From: Parachlorella kessleri
Lineage: Eukaryota > Chlorophyta > Trebouxiophyceae > Chlorellales > Chlorellaceae
Direction of reading: 5' to 3'
Length of the DNA stretch: 27,588 nt
NCBI GenBank assembly: GCA_001598975.1
Contig: BBXU01002020.1
Span: 1 to 27,588, forward strand
Below, one piece after another: positions 8,664 to 19,075 of the stretch (positions are counted from its first letter, which is position 1; each line of letters opens with the position of its first letter). The notes beneath the pieces were generated by a model that did not search any database, was not told where the DNA came from, and saw only the letters and a program-made list of their open reading frames with translations. The position numbers were made by a program, and so were the translations under genes.

Positions 8664-11600
8664 CTAGCTTGCCAAGCCCTGGAAATAACCGCTGTAATCC
8701 AGTGCCGCCAGCAGCTGCCGCGCCTCCGCACCCTGCGTGCCCACATCGCCCGCTCGGCTGGCCAACACCTTCATGACCAGCCGCTGCTGACTGCCAAACT
8801 GACCGCGCACAGCTGACAGCTGTGCTTGCAAAGCGGCCTCCCGCTGCCGCGCGCTGGCCTGCGTGCCATGGACCCAATGCAATGACGCTTCAACGTGCTG
8901 TTCAACGTGCGCCTCTTGAAGGCAAACCGGGTGCTGGCAACCTCCTTGTTTCTCACCCGCACAACCGCATGAGTGGCCACAGACGCACAAGACATAGGTG
9001 CAGGAATGGCGAGAGCACGGGGTTAAGGATGTCATACAGGCGGTCCTGCAACAATATTTGCTTAACCCAGCTGTCCGCCAAGCGTCTCCGCACTTACCAA
9101 TGCGCCGCTGTGCAACGGCCCCTCGCCGGCAGCTGATACCGCTGATGCTGCCACCTTGGCTAGCTGCGCTGACAGCCAGCAGTACTGCAGGGCGCAGTCC
9201 AGCAGGCGAAGCAGGGCGTCGTGCACCAGGCGGGTTATATTATCCTGGCCTAGCAGGCAGTGCCTGATCGCTGCGGTCATGTACTTCGAGTGGCAGCGCT
9301 GGATCTCATCCAGGCTGCGACAGCCCGGCAACGCCTGCAGCATGGAAGGCGAGGGTCGGGCTGAGCGGCTGGGCTCTACCATGTCCAGCTTTGTCCACCC
9401 AGGTCGCGGCAAGAACGACCCCGGCACTGCCAATTACAACCATATGTGCACCCCAACGGCTGGCACAGGTGCAGCCGCCTCCGCTGCTTTGCACGCACAC
9501 TAACTCCCACATGCTGTGGTCCTCACCTCCATCAGCCAATGCCAAGCAGCCAGCAGACGCTCCCCAGCGTACTGCCCCAGCGCGTCGGCAAGGTGAGTCA
9601 TCTGCTGCAGCACCCCATCCCTCTGCTCCAGCCGGTGCTGCTCTCGCCTGGCCTGCCGCCTCCTTTCCTGGGCCTGCCCACCCTGCTCCAGAGCGCCTGC
9701 TGCTGCTGCCGATGCTGCTGCCACTGCTGCACCGGGTACGGCAGTCCCTGTTGCAGACGATCGGGTGGGAGCTTGCACAAGGCCTTCAACAGATACAGCA
9801 GCTGCTGGTTGCTGGGCTGAGGGCTGCTCCCCAGGTCTTACTGCTGCTGCTCCTGCTGCAGGGCGCTTGCAAAGCGCCGCGGTGCTGGCGGTGCCTCCCT
9901 TCCACTTGGTGCGCTGCAGGCTGGCCAGGGAGCGCTGCACCCAGCGCACCTGCAGCACACGGTACATGGGGACGAGTTCTTCATACTACAATTTCAGAAG
10001 GACGCAGATGCAGCCAGCAAAAGAGTGTGGACATCAAGTGAAATGGCAGCCGACCATATCTGTAAGCCCACTGCAGTGCCAGACCAGGAGATATAGGAGC
10101 GTAATTCATGCTAGCCAGTACAGAGCTGACTGCAGATCCCCAGGAATACGGATGCTGGCAACCAAGCTGCTCCCCACAAGCCCCAGCCACTACCCCGTGC
10201 CAACCTGGACGAGGAGCACCAGGATTGCGTTGTACTGCTGCACCATGTCCTCTGAAGCCACCAGGCACAGCGGCCAGCCGCGCTCCATGCTGAGCCGAAG
10301 CCGCGACAGGGCCTGCACAGTGGGCATGCCCGACGCCTGCCCTGCAGCTCTTGAGGCAGGCCCAGCTGAGGCAGGTCCACTGCCGCCCGCTGGTCCAGGG
10401 GATTGCTGTTGCTGCTGCTGCTGGGAAACAGCCGTTGTTGGGGACCCCGGTAGGATGTCCACTGCAGCCAGCCAGGCTAAAAGAGGTTGAGCTAATGCTA
10501 CTGGATTTCGAGGCAAGGAGGGAGGGGGCCCCAGGAGGGTAACTTAATAACAGAAGCCGCCAGACTTGCTGACAATTTGTCGCTCCTCAGACCAGTATCC
10601 CATAGATTTTTGCTGTATAGCGGCGTGATCCCCCGGTATGCTATGCCAAAGTACACAACCTCTTGACCCCACATCACTACCGATGACCCCACATCACTAC
10701 CATTAAACTACCGATCCACAAAGCAAGAAAGCTGTCCGCCATGATGCTTGCAGTAACTCGACTGCCCACCACACCTGTGACATCAAGCAGATCCCTGCGG
10801 CCTGCTGCCAGGAAGCACTGGTGAAGCGCGTTGTTGAGGTCCAGTGCCGTGACTGCAGCCAGTCCACTTCGCGTGCTGCGGCAGGCATGGCGCGGGGTGC
10901 TTCTTCAGCGGACAACCTTGGTCAGTATGACATCAGTCCTCACATCCAGTACACAAAGCCAACCTCACATGCCAAGCAGCACAGCAGGCGGCCGGCCCAA
11001 GGTTGTGAGGAACCTAGCATTGGATCTGGCTGAAAGGGCCCCAGGAGCTTCTGTAGCAGCAACCGCCCAGGATGCATGCTGGCGCTCCCCGTCTGCCCAA
11101 ACTTCCTTCCTTGCTGCCCCATCATGAACATTTTCCATCGATGCCAAGCACCACAAAGCGCATGCCTCCTATTGAAATTTATACTCTGACCAGCCTGGCG
11201 GCCTATTAGTATCACACTGTGGCGCTGCCCACTGCTAGCACTAGCAAATAAATGCTGGAGACGACTCTGCAAGCAGTGTTCCAGCCTGTTTCACCATTCA
11301 AGGGTAAACACAACTAGCGCCACGTGGCCAAGGCTTGGTCGTATGTATGTGGGGTAGGAGGCTACCACCTCCCACCTGATGCTGAGGAAGAGTGACTCCA
11401 GGAAGGGTGCCATCAGTCCGCTGCCCAGCAGGAACACCTCCCTCAGGGTCAGCAGCTGCTGCCGCAGGCCCCACTGGTGCAGCAGGCTGGATGTTAGGGC
11501 CGCCTCCGTGCGCCGAGCCTGCATGTAGAAATTGATTTTGCAAGCTAGCAAGTGGTGCTGGAGATGTGGGTACTGCCTGCCCTTCATTTACAATAGCGGA

Positions 11601-14600
11601 CAGTGACGCCATCCGCGTAGTTTGGTTCCTAGGAGACAGAGATGACCTAAGGAGTCAGACCGCTCAGTGTGACCCAGAAACGAAGGTCCTGCCCTTAGCG
11701 CAAGCGCAGTGCTACTTGCAATTTGCCTACCTGCTGTTCCAGGGGGCTTAACAGCGCTTGCTGCAGCAGGCTTTCCAGTGGTGGCGCATGGGTGCATCTA
11801 GCTGCAGACACAGGGCCGGCAGACTGCTGCGGGCCCAGGCCACTGGAGCGCTCCAATGGCAGCCACTTGGCTTTGCCTGCTATCAGAGGAAAACAGACTA
11901 AGATTATGTCTCAGCGTGCACAGTCTTCGGCAGCCTTAAGGTTTGCTTTGTGTCCTATGCCAGCTGCCGCACCAGAAGCCGTGCATGCGTGGCACAGCGG
12001 AAGTCTGGGCACTGCGACCAGCAGCATTTTGCGGGAGAGAAGGCACAAAGGAGGCAAGCACCAAGGTGGTAGCATGCATCAGCTTTAGATATACGTGATT
12101 GATGGCAGGCTGCAGTATTTCAGTCGCTGACATGCCCACACGCCCTGCCTGGCGTTACGGGCAAATCCCAGCTTACCTGGCGCAACAGCTCCTGTCATGG
12201 CTAGTGGCGCGACCTGGCCCCCACCACCCAAGCACATGTCGATGGCCAGCATCTGAGAGGAGAGAGCGGTGTGGACGCGGCGGTACCAGTGTGTCCAGCC
12301 CTGGTTGTCAAACCTGGGGCCACCACCTGTTCGCTGTGCGGACAGCAGCCCATCACACGAGCTTGCCCCGGGGGCGGGTAGAGGCTGCAGCGCACAGAAG
12401 GATACATACCTAAAAAGAGCTAGCCAGGGCGCGAAGGAGCAACGCTGTAGCAGGATGGTCTAGCGGTGCTGGCCAACAAAACTCCCCATCGGCTGCCCTC
12501 AGCAGCCCCAAGGTTATCTCCGCGTCTATCATGCATGCCGTCAAGCCTCTCTTCACGCCCAGAGCCCACCGACCCCGCTCCCCAGTGGCCGCAAGTCGCA
12601 CCTGGCCAAGCGTCGCTGGCAGCTGCAGTAGCGCTGGCAACCGGCCCAGCAAAGAGCTGTCTCCACTGGTCTGCTGCACCCTGTGCTGTGAGGCCAGCTG
12701 CATTCTTGTAGCGAAGGACATGCCCTGCAGCTCCTCGGGCCCCTGCTGGGTCGGCTGCTGCTGCTGCTGCATTGTGAACTCCTTGGCAATCTGTGCACTA
12801 TGCCGTCGCTCGAGTTTGGCATGAGCACCAGCGTCTCTAGGAGCAGCTACAACTGGGTGGGTAGGCCATGGCGGCAGCTCCGTGGCAACTATAGACGCCT
12901 GCGGTGCTGGCAGCTGGAGGGCTGAGCGAGGCAGTGGCTGGAGGCTCGGTAAGTCGTCGGCAGGGTTTATGCCCAGGGCAGGGCCGCCTTGAGTACTGGC
13001 AGCCCCGACCTCAAGCCAGTCCTCCTCCTCCTCGTCAGTGCTTGCTGCCCCTGCTGCCTCTGCTATGTCAGGGGTACTGCTTGTGGGATGGGGTGGGCTG
13101 CCTGGGCCATGCGCTCCGCCCTCCCAGAAGGCCAGCTGCTGGCCATTTAAGTCCTGTGAAACAAGAGGATTGCCGATTTCCAGACTACCCTGCTGCTGCT
13201 GCTGCTGCTGTTGCTGCTGCTGGCCTTCCACATCCTGTGAAACAAAAGGTTTGCCAGTTTCCAGGCTGTCCTGCTGCTGCTGCTGCTGCTGCTGCCTTTC
13301 TTGCTCTTTCAGATGCCCAGCAGGCGCCTTCAAGAGCTGTTGGAGGTTGCCCAGAAACACAGTGTGCAGGGGCTGGACTCCCAGCGCTGCTGCCTCCTCT
13401 GCTGGCAAGGCAGGTCCCGCGACTGCTGGACCCTGGGGAGAGAGTGGGCCAGGCGTGAGGCCAGCAGAGGCAGGGCGGGCGGAGGCCCGAGGGGTAACTG
13501 CTGTGGCAATGTCAAAGCCCAGAGCGCTTATTGCCGTCAGCCGCTGCTTTGTGGGGGACGGGAACGGCCGGGGCTGCGGCTGCTGCTGCTGCTTGTGCTC
13601 CTGTTGCTGTGGTGTGCTGCCACTACCCTGGCCCTGTTGCTGCTGGGGCTCGCCAGTCTGGCTTGGTCGCTGCACTAGGCTTGGCACCCTGCCCTGCTGC
13701 GTGCTGCTCTGCGAGCCCATCAGGCTGCTCCGCTGACCGCCTGCTGCCTGCCAGCCGGGCTGCAGCAGTGCGGTGCGAGGGTCCGCAGCTTTGCCTGCGT
13801 CCCTTGTGGAGTGCCCACATGACGCATGCGGCACGGCTAAGCTTGAGCCAGCAGAGCAGCTGCCTTCTGCTGCTGCTGCCCTGAGCAGCACAGCCGACTT
13901 GCCGGCAGCCAAGAGAGAGTCCGCCAGCGGCAGCAGGAACGAGGGTGCAATAGGAGTGCCATCAGAACCACGGCGCAGGCTGTAAGCTGACGGCCAGAAC
14001 TTGGACGAGGTGGGCTGAATGCTGGGGTCTGCAGCAGAGGAAAATGTACGCTATCCCTAACATGTCTGCCGGGCCATGAACTGTACAAAAGGTCAGTGGT
14101 TCTTCCTCACGTGCCTGTAGTGCTGACTTCGGAGGAACCCAACATGCATCCCAATGTGCAAGGGTTGCAACAGACCCGGAATGCCAGACACTGCAGCCGC
14201 GCAGATCTATAAGCAGACAGGCAAGCTCCTGACCTGCAAGAATGAAGAGTTCCCCACAGGTATCGGCGCCGAGGTCCCCGCTGTGCACCCAAGCGTGCAG
14301 CCTGTCCAGGTATGGCCTGGAAGTGGCTGTGAGGATCTCTATTCCCAGGGCAGCCAGAGCACCTCCTGCAGGTAAGGAGGAGAGCAGGCTGTTTCCATGA
14401 CGAGTCGTGGAAAGCATTGATAGCACACAATGGGACTAGGGAAGAGGCGGGACACCTGTGGCGGTATGCCTCGATGCTCGCACCACCAAAGCCTATCTAG
14501 ACCTCGCATCCCAATCTCTCTTCCTCTGCTTTTAGGCACCAAGAGCTCCCAACCAGCCCTCAGGCCCAGTGGGCGCCCAACCCACCCTCTGACGAAGCCA

Positions 14601-17121
14601 GTAGCAGCTGCTCCTGCACCGTGCTGTATACGGCATCTAGCAGTCCTGCTGCAGTGGCAGCAGCACTGCCCCTCCAGATGCACCGTGCCAAGGCTTGTAG
14701 GGCTAGTGCCGGCCGCCGGAGTCCCTCCAAGTGGTGCTGTAGCTGCAGCAGGGTGAGGGCACCGCTGCGGACTGCTAGCTCCAAGGGTACCAACTGATTC
14801 CGCAGCGCCTGCAAGCAGGGATTTTGTGGCACACACTGGGAGGATGTGAGCGTGAAAGGTGTCAGGGTGCACACGATTTGGGCATGATACTTATGAAGGG
14901 TCAGCTTTGCATGGTGGTTGTTCCGGGACGAGTATAACAGGGGCCCCAGTAAGACAGATATATGATTTACATTGCTAGAGGTGCACCATAGAATGTTTCG
15001 ACCTGCAAAGGCCCATGAGCTTGTACTTGTAGACGCCTGCCAGCCAGCCACGGGGGGCAGAAATTAAAGGCTTATACTGGTGCTCTCAACACCTCAAGGA
15101 GCCAGGCCCCTTACCTTAAGCTGAGCGTCTAGGGCCGCTGCAAATGCTACCGCAGTGGGCAGTCGCTGCAGCAGCTCGCCTTCTGCGAGCTTGTCCACAT
15201 CACCATTGCCAACGGCGATCATGTCACAAGTGCCGGTGCCTGGGGTCAGGACCTCAGCACAGAACTCCTGCACCCTCCGCATAGCAGTGCCAAGCGCTGC
15301 AAAGCGCTGCAGCAGCGCCCGGATGCTGGTCGGAGAGCTGTTGTGCATGTGTACGCCCGGCGTGACAGTGTAGATGCCCCTCACTGGGTCCAAGGCGAAG
15401 GCTGGTCCTGGCTGGGCCAGGCCTTGTAGCAGGTGCAGCGCCTGCAAACCAAGGGAATGGATTGACAGGGAGGCTTGTGTGGTCTTTAAGGGCATCAGTA
15501 TTCCTAGCACAATTCTTAAAGATCGGTAGAGCTCCATGTGCAGGGCCGGAAGGTGCCAACAGTCTTCTACCCTCCAATTCTGCTACAATGCTGCGGAGCA
15601 AAGGAAGCCAGAAGAAACAAAGACCGCGTCCGTCCGCCACAGCACATTAGATGGCCAGCTGGGTCCTCAGAATGGCATGCTTCCCACGCTCCGCTTCCCC
15701 ACCTGCTGCAGCAGCTCCATTTGTGTGAAACTCAGCTGCGGGTTCAGCAGGCGTGCTGGGTGGCCCCCACTGCGGCGGGCGGCCAGCCAAACGGCCAGGG
15801 AGTCCTGCCTGTAGGGGCTTTCCCTTGGTGGTGGAACCAGCGCTGCCAGCTGCCGCCGGCGATCCAGTACTGCTGCATGTTCTGATGCGTGCGCGTTGCT
15901 GCTTCCAGCTGCCAGCTCTGACAGCCTCCCAGGCGTGGGTGGTGAACTGCCCGCCAGGTCACAGGTGGGACTGGGTTTGCCACCAACTACCAGTCCAGCC
16001 ACGCCTGGGGGATGGCTATCATCCTTGGTGGCCTCAGCGGTTGCTAGGCGGGAGGCCACCTCTCCCTCTCCATCGCCCTCGCTCCAGTCAGACAGGGAGT
16101 TGCCCTCAGAGCCGTCTGGCTGCAGCTGCTGGCTGTCAGAAGCCCACGACCCACTGGGCGTGCTGTCTGACAGGTAAGTTGGCTGGGCCTGGCCTGCATT
16201 GAAAGTAACGAGATCGTTGGCCCTTGTGCCAGGTGAAAGCAGCATCGAGCTACAAAGTTTGTGAGTTGTAATCTAAAAGTGTGCTGGTTCACGGTTGGGA
16301 CTACCGTGCATGGCTAGCACGAGAAGCTGACGCTGCAGCACGGGTAGCGGTATTATGGCTTACTTGCTGACTGGGCTTCCTGCTGCAGCCGGTGCACCAA
16401 GATGCCGCCCTCGTACTGAGAGTCCAAAGGGGCATGAGAAGCGCTGTACAGGAATGCCAGCAGCCGATGATGGAAGTCGTACTGAGCCGAGGGCAGGTCC
16501 AAGCTCAGGAGCCGGCATTGGAGTAAACCCAGTGCGCGCTGCTTCTCAAACTGTGCAAACTCGCCCAGCCTATCTTGCAGCCTGCATGCCCAGCACACTG
16601 AGGAAGAAAGGTAGCGACGCCATCTCTGGCTAGAAGGTGTGATGTCTCTGGAGGCAAGGGCACCCGCCCGGCACAAGAGCGCCTGTCTCGCTTCAGCCTG
16701 CCTTTAGCTGGCGGCACTAACCGTCACACCAGTTTACGTGTCACTCCCAGGTAGGTCGCGCAGAAGATACACACACCTTGCGTACAAGTCTTCCACCTGA
16801 CTGGCGTTTGTATCCAAGAACCTATGGTGCTGCAGGCTGCGAACGGTACTGTCCAGTAGCTCCTCGTAACCAGCATCCCCCAGCTGCGCAGCGGCGTAAG
16901 CTGGGGAAAAAGTCGTTCTCAAGCATCTCTTCCTTGGAGCAGCTGTGTTGACCACCCAGTCACTGGGGACTCACTGAAAGAGCAGTGCACTGCGGTGCAA
17001 ACAACCTAGTACTGGGCACTGGGCGCACCTGCACGCCCTGAAGCTTAGTGAGCAGCTGGGACACGAGCTGCTCCCGTTGAAGGACGCTTGAATACCCATA
17101 GTTGCTAAGGCCTTGAAACAT
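8664..17121 (-). CDS. TUBGCP5: Gamma-tubulin complex component 5-like protein with polyglutamine insertions
   Basis: Exons in transcript order: 17121-17029, 16883-16777, 16581-16364, 16193-15703, 15441-15115, 14808-14586, 14365-14234, 14028-12602, 12384-12177, 11876-11731, 11518-11376, 10875-10775, 10461-10205, 9949-9527, 9334-9098, 8858-8664; 1575 residues. The N-terminal HHRFLDTNASQVEDLYA segment (about residues 50–70) resembles the extension specific to GCP5. GRIP1 spans about 290–580 (ELLQQALHLLQGL; YLDRLHAWVHSG; LLAAGKSAVLLR). GRIP2 spans about 1105–1575 (LREVFLLGSG; WPLCLVASEDMVQQYN; SLDEIQRCHSKYM). The protein should help build the gamma-tubulin ring complex that nucleates microtubules. 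It is longer than the roughly 1000 residues of animal GCP5, because of a Gln/Ser/Pro-rich linker of some 500 residues between the GRIP domains and two inserts within GRIP2. The 12602/12384 junction and the exact start are the least certain parts. GCP6, which also carries a long linker, is the main alternative. Confidence 0.87.
10664..10702. repeat. 20-base tandem duplication in a GCP5 intron
   Basis: The unit tgaccccacatcactaccga is followed directly by a second copy that is identical up to its last base. It lies in the intron between the GCP5 exons at 10775-10875 and 10205-10461, so it does not affect the protein. Confidence 0.85.
13139..13294 (-). repeat. Tandem coding duplication with CAG/CTG (polyglutamine) tracts
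   Basis: Two adjacent copies (13139-13219 and 13220-13294 on the plus strand) each contain a diverged 50-base core (ctggcc…cctgtgaaaca…ttgcc…tttccag) followed by a CTG run. On the coding minus strand each gives a Gln run of 8–11 followed by SLE-x-G-x-P-x-VSQD-x2-G. Shorter CAG runs in the same GCP5 linker lie near 12757-12773 and 13580-13612, and another interrupts GRIP2 near 10404-10423. Confidence 0.88.
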
Positions 17122-17384
17122 TTCTATTTTGATCAGTGGGTTCAAGCGCTGGACGTTTCCCCTTACTAGGTGCTTTCCTACACTACAATTTGGTGATGTT
17201 GTGCATGCTGCATGTGTCTGTTGAACAGCGTGTCCAATAGTTTCGTCGACCAATGCCTGCTGAGCCTGCTATCCTTAGCTTGAACTGCCTGCGCCTAATA
17301 TGGAGGATGGAGGTCAAGTTTGTGTTTTACAGAGCTGTAGCAGCACAGCAACTATCGCAAGGAGTGCATAGTCTTCCAGCTGTC
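17122..17384. promoter_or_regulatory. Short bidirectional promoter between GCP5 and SKA2 genes
   Basis: Only 263 bases separate the proposed start codons of the minus-strand GCP5 gene (17121) and the plus-strand SKA2 gene (17385), and this must also hold both 5' leaders. Two CCAAT words on the plus strand, at 17234-17238 and 17250-17254, lie close together near the middle. CCAAT boxes are common in bidirectional and cell-cycle promoters, but function here is inference. If SKA2 begins at the upstream in-frame ATG 17307, the gap shrinks to 185 bases. Confidence 0.5.
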
Positions 17385-18297
17385 ATGGACAGCATGCATC
17401 ACTTGTCAACTTCGAGCAACCTCACACAAGCAGCCGACGGCCTCCTGGCCAGCTTGCAGGTACGGGGACGCATAACTAGAAGTATCAGTGCGGAACGTTG
17501 CCTGCACTACAACAAGCACTAAGAGACATCTGTGCGGACCAAGTCTTTGCACTGTCGTACACAAGTGGCCTTTGTGCAACATATACCTGCAGCGTGCTCA
17601 AGCTGAGCTGGAGGCCATCCACCAGAAGCTGGAGCAGGAGTTCAGCCAAAGATACAAGGGCACAGCCGTGAACCCGTATTCTCTCCTCACGCGCATCAAC
17701 AAGCTCTGCAGGTTGGTGGTTGTGGGTGTGTGCCTAAGCTCCGCCCGCCGCCCAGGTTACTTCCCTAGTTGGCAGGGCGGAAGGTACCAGATAATCCCCG
17801 CACGCTCTCATCACCTGTTACTACTGCACTGCTTTCACCGTCCTTCACGCCCTTCTTTGTGCAGGGATATGCCCCAGCTGCAAGTCGACTGCAAGGAAGT
17901 GCTAGCAGCAAAGCAGGAGGTAGTCGATGCAGCCAAGCAGCAGCTGATGGGGAATGTGGAGCTGCTCCACAGCCTGCAGCGCAAGGCAGGGATCCCAGCA
18001 AAGGCTGGGGGCGAAGTGGAGGCTTCGTTCCTGGGGGCACTGGCAGAACACGAGGCGAAGCTGCGGGCGCAACATGCAGGTGTGTCGCGAGTTTCTATGG
18101 TGATGCAGGCCGCCCTGGCTAAAGCTAGAATGGCTCTCCGTCAGCACGACCAGTGCCTGAGTTTTGTCATGGAAAACTACGATGCGCGAACTGGCAGCCT
18201 GAGCTGAAACATTTCCACACTGTGTACAGGCGATTTCGAGAGCCAGTTCAACAGGCAGGAGCTCAACCAGGCGTATGTTGACAGCATGGTGGTGTAG
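17385..18297 (+). CDS. SKA2: SKA2-like spindle and kinetochore-associated protein
   Basis: Exons: 17385-17459, 17593-17711, 17865-18079, 18230-18297, with GT–AG junctions in phases 0, 2 and 1, giving 158 residues and a TAG stop. The order of conserved elements matches plant SKA2: a helix with EAIHQKLEQEF, then NPYSLLTRINKL, then a second helix containing EVLAAKQEVVDAAKQQLMGN, LLHSLQRKAGIP, and a short C-terminal tail. SKA2 pairs with SKA1 and SKA3 in a coiled-coil complex that holds kinetochores on spindle microtubules during mitosis. The protein is mostly helical, has no signal peptide or membrane segment, and is somewhat longer than the 120–130 residues usual for the family. The start is uncertain: ATG 17385 gives the shortest N-terminus, while ATG 17307 would add 26 residues in frame. 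Upstream lies the spindle gene GCP5 on the other strand. Confidence 0.8.
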
Positions 18298-19075
18298 GGG
18301 CAGAGTTGTCAGCTAGGGATATGAGGTCCCTAATAGCCAACCGTGAGCTCCGCTTGTCGCTCTACCCTTTGCTTTGGCTAATTGCCGCAGCTGGCACTCG
18401 CCAAACTGCTGTTTAACCCCCTTCTTGTCATCTGCTTACTGTCTAGGTTATGTAGCACAACCTCTGTGCCGGTGTTTGGGGGGTGCATGAGAACGCAAAT
18501 CCCTGTGCTAAGCCCAGTGGTCCACTTGCAAACCACGACCTTCGCCATAGCACTTTCTCGTTTGCAAGAACATTAAATATCAGAGTGGAGAACGTGGCAG
18601 GGAGGCAGGAAGGGTTGTGTTTGAATAGAGCAAAGGAGGACCGGAGAGGAAGGTTTCAGTCGCTTAGGTGTGCCAATATCTGTCAGGATGGATGCAAGGG
18701 GGGGCTAGCTATAGCTACTGGAACAGTGCTTCCTGTTACTTATTATTTACCACTGGCTTCATAACTGAATGTGAGTTGTCTTCTCATGATGTCAATCAAA
18801 TCTCACCTATGTAAACCATGCATACGAGCCAACTGGCCACCCAGAATGCACTGCCGAAGCTGCCACCGCCCATTAAAGCCGACATAGCAGTGCTGCTACC
18901 ACCAGACCAGACATGGGGTGAAAGCGCCGGGCTGAAAGGGCTTCTACCCCGGCTGCACCATCAAGCAGCTGCCGCTTCTACAAACTCCTAGGACATTGCT
19001 GCAGCCCACGCCGCGGGCGCTGCTGCGCCCGCCGCCCATAAATACCCAGTGGCTACTGCAGCCCCAACGGGCCCC
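18298..19075. other. Convergent intergenic region (3' UTRs of SKA2 and PETC)
   Basis: SKA2 (plus) and PETC (minus) converge on these 778 bases, which should be mostly 3' UTR. A TGTAA word at 18809-18813 on the plus strand could serve SKA2, although it is about 510 bases past the stop. A 57-codon ATG-to-stop frame at 18818-18991 has ordinary composition but no recognisable motif; I do not call it a gene. Confidence 0.5.

Noticed and set aside
9391..10490. Two plus-strand frames of 216 and 241 codons
   Set aside because: Both are antisense to GCP5 exons that carry recognisable GRIP2 motifs and consistent splice phases.
12410..12601. Extension of the GCP5 glutamine exon down to the TAG at 12410
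   Set aside because: Reading on to that stop would cut the protein before GRIP2. A donor at CAG|GTGCGA (exon end 12602) joined to 12384 keeps frame with the later GRIP2 exons. The choice remains the weakest junction of the model.
12904..13736. Plus-strand frames rich in Ala, Cys or Leu
   Set aside because: These are shadows of the CTG repeats opposite the GCP5 polyglutamine exon; the runs simply reflect the triplet read in other registers.
18818..18991. 57-codon plus-strand frame beginning MHTSQLATQN
   Set aside because: It has ordinary composition but lies in the shared 3' region of SKA2 and PETC, and it has no recognised motif or splice partner.
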